Positions 1-5,366 of a DNA stretch of 7,172 nucleotides are shown here, one piece after another. Position 1 is the first letter of the stretch, and every line of letters starts with the position of its first letter. Source of the stretch: an uncultured Christensenella sp. Lineage in GTDB: Bacteria > Bacillota > Clostridia > Christensenellales > Borkfalkiaceae. The notes below the pieces were generated by a model, which saw only the letters and a program-made list of their open reading frames with translations, was not told where the DNA came from and made no database searches. Both the position numbers and the translations under genes were made by a program. The stretch covers positions 1-7,172 of the forward strand of contig CAJTRW010000023.1 of NCBI GenBank assembly GCA_910578765.1, in the 5' to 3' direction.

Positions 1-3
1 TCG

Positions 4-44
4 GGGGAAGGTGGACTGACCGTTAGGTCAGGACGGATGAGGGG
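4..44. repeat. Dispersed intergenic hairpin repeat, GGGGAAGGTGG...GATGAGGGG type
   Basis: The unit starts GGGGAAGGTGG and ends GACGGATGAGGGG. Its core is a perfect 6-bp hairpin, CTGACC (16-21) and GGTCAG (26-31), around a GTTA loop. Units with these ends and a variable hairpin core are, from memory, common dispersed repeats between genes of gut Clostridia; that is recall, not a search. It faces the next repeat (57-98) in inverted orientation, since both carry GATGAGGGG or its complement at the facing ends. No coding signal was seen. Confidence 0.6.
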
Positions 45-56
45 AAATTAATAAAA

Positions 57-98
57 CCCCTCATCACCGCTTCGCGGAGCTTCTCCCCAAGGAGAAGC
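57..98. repeat. Dispersed intergenic hairpin repeat, CCCCTCATCA...GGAGAAGC type
   Basis: The unit begins CCCCTCATCA, which complements the end of the neighbouring unit at 4-44. It contains two hairpins: CCGC (67-70) with GCGG (74-77), and an 8-bp perfect stem GCTTCTCC (79-86) with GGAGAAGC (91-98) around CCAA. The 12 nt between the two units are AT-rich. Together the two units make a large inverted structure that could block or end transcription arriving from either side. Function is not known. Confidence 0.6.
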
Positions 99-111
99 CT
101 TTGTTGTAAAG

Positions 112-264
112 CGCAGGCCGCACAGCTAACAAACGCGCGGGGTAAGCATAGTACTGCACCCCCGACGCCGTAAGGTATAGCGCACCGTACGCACCAAGAT
201 GGCTCCCGGAACGCAGCCAAGTAATTTAAAAAACCGCCGCCGACAACATTGTAGCATAAGTTTC
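112..264. repeat. ~153-bp duplicated element, copy 1 (conserved ends, diverged core)
   Basis: The first 18 bases (112-129, CGCAGGCCGCACAGCTAA) and a 37-base stretch near the end (206-242, starting CCGGAACGCAGCC) are identical to copy 2 at 452-604, at a constant offset of 340. The 76 bases between them match at only about half of positions by hand count, yet the copies keep the same length. The minus strand of this copy is open for 65 codons (23-220), but the reading frame runs on into the neighbouring hairpin repeat and the matching frame in copy 2 has an in-frame stop. I therefore treat it as a repeat, not a gene. Confidence 0.65.
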
Positions 265-271
265 CCGCTTT

Positions 272-430
272 GTCATTCCTTATACGTCATTCTGAGCCTA
301 TGGCGAAGAATCTTATTATTAGATCCTTCGCGTTGCTTTGCGCCATTTTATTGAATAGATGCTTCGCTTACGTTCAGCATGACAATAAGGTGCGCAAAGC
401 TTCGCTACGCTCGCGCACAATGACGGTGTG
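272..430. repeat. GTCATTCTGA/GATCCTTCG inverted-repeat block 1
   Basis: A forward unit at 286-313 (GTCATTCTGAGC ... GAAGAATCT) is mirrored by a reverse unit at 357-383 (AGATGCTTCGC ... CAGCATGAC), so the two can fold into a long imperfect hairpin. A partial reverse unit (AGATCCTTCGCG) begins at 321. A second hairpin follows, with GTGCGC (390-395) pairing GCGCAC (413-418). Short GTCATT/AATGAC sequences bracket the block at 272 and 420-425. The same unit recurs in block 2 at 1833-1931, on the other side of hemW. This is a widespread dispersed repeat type, and chance reading frames in it yield a characteristic SERSEES-like peptide. Confidence 0.7.
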
Positions 431-451
431 TTCAACCGCTTTTTCGTGAGT

Positions 452-604
452 CGCAGGCCGCACAGCTAATATAGGTGAAACATAGGTATCGCAATAGAAA
501 CCTGCCGGTGTCAAATAAATAGCGTTACCCGAACCGCCATAACTGCCGGAACGCAGCCAAGTAATTTAAAAAACCGCCGCCGCAAAAATAATAGCATAAA
601 TTTA
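452..604. repeat. ~153-bp duplicated element, copy 2
   Basis: This copy has the same 18-base left end (452-469) and 37-base right stretch (546-582) as the copy at 112-264, followed by a looser match through AGCATAA. The core (470-545) is diverged, with small compensating insertions and deletions; for example TAGCG is shifted by 2 nt relative to copy 1. In the minus frame that is open in copy 1, this copy reads GGGFLNYLAAFR, then a stop within the core, then SCAAC. It lies just upstream of the hemW terminator. No terminal inverted repeat or target duplication was seen. Confidence 0.65.
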
Positions 605-617
605 ATGCGGCGTAAAC

Positions 618-657
618 AAAATACCGCCGCGCGTTTTTAAACGCGCGGCAGTATTTT
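618..657 (-). terminator. Rho-independent terminator of hemW
   Basis: The left arm (618-636) and right arm (639-657) pair over 19 positions with one C/A mismatch at 625/650. The core is GCCGCGCG with CGCGCGGC, in an AT-flanked stem with a very tight loop. On the minus strand the stem is followed by ATTTTGTTT. The hemW stop codon (656-658) overlaps the base of the stem. The AT flanks on both sides make it potentially bidirectional. Confidence 0.8.
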
Positions 658-1765
658 AGCTAAAAAACTCTACTATTATCCCGTTTTGCACAAACAGCTT
701 TTCGGGCTTGATTTTCAAATATCCGCCGCCGCAAAGCAAAGCGCTTTCCAGCTTTTTTATCTGCGCGGCGTATTTTTTTGTAAAATCGTTACCGAAAAGC
801 GACTTGTATTCTTCAAGGTTTATACCCCGCTCGGTACGCAGGGCAAGCATTATATACTCCTCCTCGCGGTCGGTCCCGTCGACCTCACCGCTGTCTATCA
901 CCGCAAAATTGTCGGAAAGAATACACTTAAAATATTCGTCCAAGTCGAAGGTGTTCGTAAACCGCACGTTGTTTATACAGCTTGAAGCGGAAACTCCGAA
1001 GCCGATATATTCTCCGCGCCGCCAATAGTTCAGGTTGTGGCGGCTCTCCTTCCCCTTTTTGCAAAAGTTTGAAACCTCGTATCTGTCGAAGCCGAGCGAT
1101 TTCAACTTTTTTACTCCCGCTTCGTACTGTGCGGCCACCTCGTCGCCGTCGGGGAGTTCGCCGTTTAAATAATCCGTATATATCGGCGTTCCGTCCTCGG
1201 GCGTGAGGGCGTACATGGAAATATGACTTGCCCCGCTTGACGCGGCGATTTCAATAGTGTTTTCTATATCGGAAACGGTCTGGTTTTTAAGACCTATCAT
1301 TACGTCGACGCTGAAATTTTCCCCCTTTAAAAGCTTTGCGCACAGAAGAAAATCTTTAAGGCTGTGTATCCTGCCCAAATCGGCAAGCTGACTGTCGACC
1401 GCCGTCTGCAGTCCTACGGAAAAACGGTTTATGCCGCATTTTTTATAAACTTCTATTTTATTTGCGCCGACTGTGCCGGGGTTGATTTCAATAGTAATTT
1501 CCGCGTCCGGCGAAAGTTTGAAATTTTTCCTTGCCGCCGCAATTAGCATTGCGATATAATTTTCGTCCACGACCGACGGAGTGCCGCCGCCTATATACAG
1601 CGTATCGAAGCTGTAATTTTCAAGCTGCTGTTTGCGCTTAGCCATTTCGCGGTAAACGCACGCCATGTAGCTTTCCGCAAGGTTGATTTTATCGGGAAAG
1701 GAAGCAAAATCGCAATATCTGCATTTACTTTTGCAAAAAGGAATATGAACGTAAATACCTGCCAT
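656..1765 (-). CDS. hemW: HemW, radical SAM heme chaperone
   Basis: This 369-residue cytoplasmic radical SAM protein is close to the usual HemW length of about 375-380. The start MAGIYVHIPF leads into the 4Fe-4S motif C11-x3-C15-x2-C18 followed by D19-F20. The CxxxCxxCxF form, with Phe rather than a fourth Cys, is typical of HemW and separates it from the true anaerobic coproporphyrinogen dehydrogenase HemN. The SAM-binding GGGTPS motif is at 59-64, followed by EINPGTV, GINRFSVGLQ and, near residue 240, the RHNLNYW signature; the HemN_C-type region completes the chain. HemW binds heme and is thought to deliver it to target proteins such as respiratory enzymes. The ATG at 1765 has an AAAGAG ribosome-binding site about 7 nt upstream. 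The gene ends directly in a strong terminator. No convincing promoter of its own was found, so it may be read from lepA through the repeat block. Many database entries mislabel this family as coproporphyrinogen III oxidase. Confidence 0.94.
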   Translation of the reverse strand: MAGIYVHIPFCKSKCRYCDFASFPDKINLAESYMACVYREMAKRKQQLENYSFDTLYIGGGTPSVVDENYIAMLIAAARKNFKLSPDAEITIEINPGTVGANKIEVYKKCGINRFSVGLQTAVDSQLADLGRIHSLKDFLLCAKLLKGENFSVDVMIGLKNQTVSDIENTIEIAASSGASHISMYALTPEDGTPIYTDYLNGELPDGDEVAAQYEAGVKKLKSLGFDRYEVSNFCKKGKESRHNLNYWRRGEYIGFGVSASSCINNVRFTNTFDLDEYFKCILSDNFAVIDSGEVDGTDREEEYIMLALRTERGINLEEYKSLFGNDFTKKYAAQIKKLESALLCGGGYLKIKPEKLFVQNGIIVEFFS

Positions 1766-1811
1766 AATAATACTCTTTTTTTATAATGATTTTCGGATCT
1801 TCCGGTTTCGC

Positions 1812-1931
1812 TTTGCACAATATTATCAGAATAGATCCTTCACTTTCGCTCAGGATGACAATAATGTGTGCAAACCTCCTGATAGAATGACGTAACCACT
1901 GTATTGTCATTCTGAACGCAGTGAAGAATCT
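1812..1931. repeat. GTCATTCTGA/GATCCTTCA inverted-repeat block 2
   Basis: A reverse unit at 1833-1859 (AGATCCTTCACT ... CAGGATGAC) faces a forward unit at 1906-1931 (GTCATTCTGAAC ... GAAGAATCT). They are complementary over about 26 positions with a few mismatches and one bulge. The first unit is itself bracketed by TTTGCACA (1812-1819) and TGTGCAAA (1867-1874), a perfect 8-bp inverted repeat. The block fills most of the 219-nt gap between the alkyltransferase-like gene and hemW. It belongs to the same family as 272-430, so hemW lies between two copies. As RNA it would form a long hairpin that may reduce read-through into hemW. Confidence 0.7.
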
Positions 1932-1984
1932 ATCTTAAATAAGCGAAAAATTAACGAATACGAAGTAAAATCCCGCAGACGGAA

Positions 1985-2305
1985 TTATAAATTTTCAAAC
2001 GAAACGCGATAATCCGCCATATCGACTTTGCCGTCTGCGGTAAATACGACGCCCTCGCTTTCGAGCATCGCCTTTTGTACTTCGGGTCCGCCGAAGGCGA
2101 AGCCGCTTGCAATACTTCCGTCCTTAAACACCACGCGGTGACAGGGAATTACGCCCTGCTCGGGATTGACGTGAAGCGCCCAACCGACTTGACGGGCACA
2201 GCGCGGCGCGCCGATAGCCCGCGCAATATCGCCGTAGGTTGAAACCTTGCCCTCGGGGATATTCTTAACAACGTCGTAAACCCTTTCAAAAAAATTGTTT
2301 TCCAT
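1985..2305 (-). CDS. Single-domain O6-alkylguanine-DNA alkyltransferase-like (MGMT family) protein
   Basis: This 106-residue protein consists only of the DNA-binding/active-site domain of the MGMT/Ogt family; the N-terminal domain of full-length enzymes (about 160-180 aa) is absent. The helix-turn-helix region GKVSTYGDIARAIG (about 19-32) carries Tyr24. It is followed by CARQVGWAL with the likely Arg finger at R38, the Asn hinge in HVNP, and IPCHRVV with Cys55 as the alkyl acceptor. The catalytic Cys is present, whereas the non-catalytic ATL proteins replace it, often with Trp or Ala. It may therefore repair O6-alkylguanine, or bind lesions and signal to excision repair; short members of this family are poorly characterised. 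ATG at 2305 lies 2 nt after the upstream stop, suggesting translational coupling. A TTG at 2311 overlapping that stop (TTGA) would add two residues. No good ribosome-binding site is visible for either start. Confidence 0.88.
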   Translation of the reverse strand: MENNFFERVYDVVKNIPEGKVSTYGDIARAIGAPRCARQVGWALHVNPEQGVIPCHRVVFKDGSIASGFAFGGPEVQKAMLESEGVVFTADGKVDMADYRVSFENL

Positions 2306-2307
2306 AT

Positions 2308-2892
2308 TCAATCATACTGCTCTATCGCCATTTCGCCCTCTTCGTCGTAAAATACGTAACGGCAACCGCCGGTTATACCGTATTGCTCCCTGAATATCAT
2401 CGGTTTTCCGTTCCTGCATTGCCAATCGGGCTCCTGAATCCATTCGGGCGGATTTTTGTCGTAACGGAAAATTTCCTTTATCTTCGCCTTTAAAATTTTA
2501 ACCTTTTCGGAAAGTTTCACGGGCGGCAAATCCCTTATAAGTCCTTCCGTAATTTCCGGACAGTCGACGTACCCGACGGCGTCTAAAAGCTTTAAATATA
2601 CCCTGAAATCGTCCGCATACTTCTTTGCGGGTTTATAACCGTCTCCCTTGAAAAGCTCGTAAACCAACGCGTGCAAGTCGTATCTGCCGCCGACGTAAGA
2701 CACGTCGATACATGCGAGATACACCCAAAGCTTATCGCCCGACTCCTTCAAAAACCGCGGCGTATAACGGGCGTTGTTTTCGAGATAATTTTGAAGCGCG
2801 TCGTTTAACACGACCTCGTTTTGAAAATCTTCGGGCGAAATTTTTCCCTCTATAAAATCTTTTATTACCGTCTTTTCGTCGCCGCTTATCAT
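2308..2892 (-). CDS. Conserved-looking 194-aa protein of unknown function
   Basis: I do not recognise this 194-residue soluble protein with confidence. No signal peptide or membrane segment is visible. The N-terminal region (about 5-50) looks helical and acidic, starting with a short DFIEGKISPEDF stretch. The middle (55-140) contains YVGGRYDLHALVYELF and a Lys/Glu-rich helix. The C-terminal part (147-194) has NPPEWIQEPDW, NGKPMIF and a Tyr-rich strand RYVFYDEEGE. This PPxWIQxPxW ... NGKPxxF ending reminds me of small proteins in Firmicutes sometimes found as immunity-like or housekeeping accessory genes; that is only a resemblance. The ATG at 2892 begins 2 nt after the lepA stop and has a good AAGGA site (2899-2903) inside the last lepA codons. 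It sits in a tightly coupled lepA operon, immediately before the alkyltransferase-like gene. Confidence 0.85.
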   Translation of the reverse strand: MISGDEKTVIKDFIEGKISPEDFQNEVVLNDALQNYLENNARYTPRFLKESGDKLWVYLACIDVSYVGGRYDLHALVYELFKGDGYKPAKKYADDFRVYLKLLDAVGYVDCPEITEGLIRDLPPVKLSEKVKILKAKIKEIFRYDKNPPEWIQEPDWQCRNGKPMIFREQYGITGGCRYVFYDEEGEMAIEQYD

Positions 2893-2894
2893 TT

Positions 2895-4700
2895 TCAGTC
2901 CTTATTCGTTTTTAAAATTTGCATAAACACTTCGGACGGCACTTCCACGCTGCCTATGCTGCGCATGCGCTTTTTGCCCTCTTTCTGCTTTTCCAAAAGC
3001 TTTTTCTTGCGGGTTATGTCGCCGCCGTAACACTTTGCAAGCACGTCCTTTCTTACGGCTTTAACCGTTTCCCGCGCGATTATTTTGCCGCCGATTGCGG
3101 CTTGCACGGGCACTTCGAAAAGCTGGCGCGGAATCGCTTCCTTTAAATTTTCGCAAAGCGTTCTTCCGCGCGCATAGGCGCTGTCCTCGTGCACAATCAT
3201 AGAAAGCGCGTCGCACGGCTCGCCGTTCAAAAGAATGTCAAGCTTTACAAGCTTGCTTTGCTCGTATCCTTTCAGCTCGTAATCGAAGCTGGCGTAACCG
3301 CGCGTGCGCGATTTGATAGCGTCGAAAAAGTCGAAAATTATTTCGTTGAGCGGCAAATCGTATTCCAGTCTTACGCGGCTTTTATCGAGGTAAGTCATTT
3401 GCAGAAAAGTTCCCCTCTTTTCCCTGCACAAATCCATTATCTGACCGAGATAGTCGGGCGGGGAATAGATGTCCGCTTTTACAATGGGTTCCTCCATATG
3501 CTCTATTTCCGACTGCGGCGGCAGATGCGAGGGGTTGTCCACGTAAATTATTTCGCCGTCGGACTTCACCACTTTGTAGCTTACGGACGGCGCGGTCGTG
3601 ATTATTTCCAATCCGAACTCGCGCTCTATGCGCTCCTGAATTATTTCCATATGCAGAAGTCCCAAAAAGCCGCAACGGAAGCCGAAGCCCAGCGCAACCG
3701 AAGTGTCGGGCTCGAATATAAGCGAAGCGTCGTTTAACTGCAATTTCAAAATAGCTTCTTTCAAATCGTTAAAGCGGCTGCCGTCAAGCGGGTATATTCC
3801 GCAGAAAACCACGCTTTGCACTTTTTTATAGCCCGCAAGCGGTTCCGCCGCGGGGTTGTCCGCGTTCATTACGGTGTCGCCGACCGCCACGTCGAGTATG
3901 GATTTTATGGAAGCCGCAATATAGCCGACCTCTCCCGCCGAAAGTCCGTCCTGCGGCATTAAGTTGGGACTGAATACCCCCGTTTCCACAACGTCGTAAA
4001 TTTTATCGGAACGGAAGGTTTTTATCCTGTCGCCCGCCTTTATTCTGCCGTCCTTTATTCTGACGAAAAGAATTACGCCTTTGTAATTGTCGTAATAACT
4101 GTCGAAAATAAGCGCCTTCAACGGAGCGTTTTCGTCGCCCTGCGGCGCGGGAAAATATTGCACGACGCTTTCCAAAACGTCATCGATACCTATACCTTCC
4201 TTGGCGGAAACAAGGGGTGCGTAGGAAGCGTCAAGCCCTATTACGTCTTCTATTTCCTTTTTCGCCTCGTCCGGACGGGCGGACGGCAGGTCTATCTTGT
4301 TGATTACGGGCAGAATTTCAAGGTTGTTTTCCAAAGCGAGATATACGTTTGCAAGCGTCTGCGCTTCAACCCCCTGCGAGGCGTCGACTATCAAAATAGC
4401 GCCCTCGCACGCTGCAAGAGAGCGGGAAACTTCGTAAGTGAAGTCGACGTGTCCCGGGGTGTCTATTAAATTGAATACGTATTCCTGTCCGTCCTTGGCT
4501 GTGTAAAACATTCTTACCGGCGTAAGCTTTATGGTAATGCCGCGCTCCCTTTCTATATCCATAGAGTCGAGAAGCTGGTTTTCCATATCGCGCGAGGATA
4601 CCTGCCCCGTCTTTTCCATAAGCCTGTCCGCAAGGGTGCTTTTGCCGTGGTCTATGTGCGCTATTATGCAAAAATTGCGTATTATCTGCTGTTTGCTCAT
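2895..4700 (-). CDS. lepA: Elongation factor 4 (LepA), ribosome-associated GTPase
   Basis: This 601-residue protein has the usual LepA length of about 600 and is complete. The GTPase motifs are intact: G1 AHIDHGKS at 14-21 with Lys20, the G2-region RERGITIK at 51-58, G3 DTPGHVDF at 80-87, and G4 NKID at 134-137, followed by SAKEG. EF-G-like domains II, III and V follow (for example FGFRCGFLGLLHMEI and SPPDYLGQIM). The LepA-specific C-terminus contains AKCYGGDITRKKKLL and EGKKRMRSIGSVEVP, which separates it from EF-G and TypA. EF4 acts on the ribosome, where it is proposed to remobilise stalled complexes or aid initiation and subunit assembly. I chose ATG 4700 over an upstream in-frame TTG at 4706 because the -10 box ends only 7 nt before the ATG, which places the TTG upstream of the expected transcript start. 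It is the first gene of the minus-strand operon. Confidence 0.97.
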   Translation of the reverse strand: MSKQQIIRNFCIIAHIDHGKSTLADRLMEKTGQVSSRDMENQLLDSMDIERERGITIKLTPVRMFYTAKDGQEYVFNLIDTPGHVDFTYEVSRSLAACEGAILIVDASQGVEAQTLANVYLALENNLEILPVINKIDLPSARPDEAKKEIEDVIGLDASYAPLVSAKEGIGIDDVLESVVQYFPAPQGDENAPLKALIFDSYYDNYKGVILFVRIKDGRIKAGDRIKTFRSDKIYDVVETGVFSPNLMPQDGLSAGEVGYIAASIKSILDVAVGDTVMNADNPAAEPLAGYKKVQSVVFCGIYPLDGSRFNDLKEAILKLQLNDASLIFEPDTSVALGFGFRCGFLGLLHMEIIQERIEREFGLEIITTAPSVSYKVVKSDGEIIYVDNPSHLPPQSEIEHMEEPIVKADIYSPPDYLGQIMDLCREKRGTFLQMTYLDKSRVRLEYDLPLNEIIFDFFDAIKSRTRGYASFDYELKGYEQSKLVKLDILLNGEPCDALSMIVHEDSAYARGRTLCENLKEAIPRQLFEVPVQAAIGGKIIARETVKAVRKDVLAKCYGGDITRKKKLLEKQKEGKKRMRSIGSVEVPSEVFMQILKTNKD

Positions 4701-4707
4701 AAGCAAT

Positions 4708-4736
4708 ATTATATATTAAGCGCTTTGATTTAGCAA
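4708..4736 (-). promoter_or_regulatory. Sigma-A type promoter of lepA, predicting a leaderless mRNA
   Basis: On the minus strand, TTGCTA (4731-4736) is separated by exactly 17 nt from a perfect TATAAT (4708-4713). Only 7 nt (ATTGCTT) lie between the -10 box and the lepA ATG at 4700. Transcription should therefore begin at or within a nucleotide or two of the A of the ATG. No Shine-Dalgarno sequence is present. Confidence 0.75.
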
Positions 4737-4737
4737 G

Positions 4738-4765
4738 AAAAACCGCAGTTAAATTTGCAATGCGG
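4738..4765 (-). terminator. Weak rho-independent terminator after the 62-aa gene
   Basis: Downstream of the TGA at 4771-4773, minus-strand CCGCA and TGCGG (4761-4765 and 4743-4747) form a short stem around an AT-rich loop, followed by TTTTT (4742-4738). It ends immediately before the -35 box of lepA, so it insulates lepA from the small gene. Confidence 0.6.
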
Positions 4766-4770
4766 AATAA

Positions 4771-4959
4771 TCAAAAGCTTTCGTGCGCAAGACGCATGCC
4801 CGCCTTGAAGCCGGTTTTGAAATGCAGAAAAGCCGCCTCCGCCTCTGAATTGCAACGCACTTCGAGTAAATCGGAAATTAAATTCTCCTGATCAAACGTC
4901 AGCCCCGAAAGAAGTTCTTCCAAAAGCTTCTTTTCTTTATTGTTTACCGCACAGCTCAT
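4771..4959 (-). CDS. Small 62-aa protein, divergent from an XRE regulator
   Basis: This 62-residue, probably cytoplasmic protein is mainly helical and has no membrane segment. The N-terminal half is charged (NNKEKKLLEELLSGL). The C-terminal half ends in a pattern of aromatic, Gly and basic residues, FKTGFKAGMRLAHESF. That ending resembles the GFRLGxRLxxE endings of short Clostridia proteins such as the DUF6809 type, but I cannot assign the family from this alone. I consider it real because it has coding-like codon use, a following terminator, and a shared divergent intergenic region with the HTH gene at 5008. No ribosome-binding site is visible before the ATG at 4959. It could be an accessory partner or target of the divergent regulator. 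Confidence 0.72.
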   Translation of the reverse strand: MSCAVNNKEKKLLEELLSGLTFDQENLISDLLEVRCNSEAEAAFLHFKTGFKAGMRLAHESF

Positions 4960-4998
4960 ATCGAGCTAAGTCAACTATTTTAGTTCGGTTAGTAGTAT
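4953..4998. promoter_or_regulatory. Divergent intergenic control region with palindromes
   Basis: AACTA (4973-4977) and TAGTT (4981-4985) form a perfect palindrome with a TTT centre. AGCTC (4953-4957) and GAGCT (4963-4967) form another that covers the start codon of the 62-aa gene. Both are plausible operators for the adjacent HTH protein, which would then control itself and the small gene. TAGTAT at 4993-4998 is a possible -10 for the regulator, but no good -35 accompanies it. The operator role is inference. Confidence 0.4.
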
Positions 4999-5007
4999 CA
5001 TTTTTTT

Positions 5008-5214
5008 ATGGTACCTTTTAAAGAGAAATTCAAAGAATTGAGATACGAAAAAAATCTTTCCCAACAGCAGGTTGCGCAGGCGTTAAACGTAAGCCAAAGA
5101 AGCATAAGCAGTTGGGAAACGGGTTTCCGCCGCCCGGACTATGAAACTTTGGTAAAAATTGCAGTTTACTTTAACGTTTCCGTGGACTACCTTTTGGGTT
5201 TAAGTAACGATTGA
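5008..5214 (+). CDS. XRE/Cro-family HTH transcriptional regulator (DNA-binding domain only)
   Basis: This 68-residue protein is almost entirely a Cro/C1-type HTH_3 domain. It opens with FKELRYEKNLSQQQVAQAL, continues through the recognition-helix region NVSQRSISSWETG (27-39), then RRPDYETLVKIAVYFNVSVDYLLG. The S-W-E-x-G and P-x-x-x-x-L-x-x-I-A patterns are textbook for the family. There is no C-terminal sensor or oligomerisation domain, so it resembles Cro-like or SinR-like small regulators rather than full phage repressors. It probably binds DNA as a dimer and may act on the palindromes in the 48-bp region it shares with the divergent 62-aa gene. The ATG at 5008 has a T-run instead of a Shine-Dalgarno sequence, so initiation may be leaderless or weak. 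A terminator follows at 5294-5325. Confidence 0.9.
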   Translation: MVPFKEKFKELRYEKNLSQQQVAQALNVSQRSISSWETGFRRPDYETLVKIAVYFNVSVDYLLGLSND

Positions 5215-5253
5215 AATTTTTATTACAGCATTAAAAATAACATACCGAAAAAT

Positions 5254-5291
5254 GAAAAGCCTTCTCCGTAACGGTGTTTTTCATAGAGATT
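5254..5291 (+). repeat. 38-nt inverted repeat, left arm, flanking the orphan gene cassette
   Basis: The arm is an 18-nt block GAAAAGCCTTCTCCGTAA (5254-5271), an 11-nt variable centre, and ATAGAGATT (5283-5291). Both outer blocks recur exactly, in inverse orientation and with the same 11-nt spacing, at 6198-6235. A short hairpin CCGT/ACGG lies inside this arm, and ATGAAAA (5252-5258) can pair with TTTTCAT (5278-5284). It lies between the HTH gene stop and the terminator that precedes the orphan gene. Confidence 0.8.
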
Positions 5292-5293
5292 AA

Positions 5294-5325
5294 AGCAAGG
5301 CGATAAAAACAGTCCTTGCTTTTTT
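5294..5325 (+). terminator. Rho-independent terminator downstream of the HTH gene
   Basis: AGCAAGG (5294-5300) pairs perfectly with CCTTGCT (5314-5320) over a 13-nt AT-rich loop, followed by a T run to 5325. It ends transcription from the HTH gene before the orphan gene. The promoter of that orphan gene overlaps its right arm. Confidence 0.75.
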
Positions 5326-5344
5326 ATTACGGTTATGCTATATT
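5316..5344 (+). promoter_or_regulatory. Extended -10 promoter of the 222-aa gene
   Basis: TTGCTT (5316-5321) and TATATT (5339-5344) are spaced by 17 nt. A TGC immediately before the -10 gives the extended TGnTATATT form. The -35 overlaps the terminator of the previous gene. The expected transcript start is near 5351, leaving a leader of about 65 nt. Confidence 0.6.
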
Positions 5345-5366
5345 GAAACTACTTTAATCGGTAATC

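Noticed and set aside
23..220. 65-codon minus-strand open frame across the left repeats
   Set aside because: It spans two unrelated repeat units, contains a repeat-derived peptide, has no ribosome-binding site, and the equivalent frame in the second copy of the repeat is interrupted by a stop.
112..604. CRISPR array or integron attC array
   Set aside because: There are only two copies, 340 bp apart with other repeats between, no regular short repeats, no cas or integrase gene, and no terminal inverted repeats of attC type.
656..1765. Oxygen-independent coproporphyrinogen III dehydrogenase (HemN)
   Set aside because: The Fe-S motif is CxxxCxxCDF, lacking the extra Cys of the HemN CxxxCxxCxC motif, and length and later motifs fit HemW.
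1725..1910. Minus-strand open frame containing a LSESEGS peptide, overlapping the hemW start
   Set aside because: The peptide is the typical chance translation of the GTCATTCTGA repeat family, and the frame overlaps the well-supported hemW start in another frame.
1985..2305. Catalytically dead alkyltransferase-like (ATL) protein
   Set aside because: The active-site motif reads PCHR with Cys, not PWHR or PAHR, so loss of catalysis cannot be claimed despite the ATL-like length.
3189..3737. 182-codon plus-strand open frame opposite lepA
   Set aside because: It lies wholly antisense to an intact, motif-complete lepA and shows no independent domain. It is explained by the codon bias of lepA.
4701..4706. 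TTG at 4706 as the lepA start
   Set aside because: It falls between the -10 box and the ATG, upstream of the expected transcript start, and has no ribosome-binding site. The ATG at 4700 gives the normal MSKQ-type LepA start.
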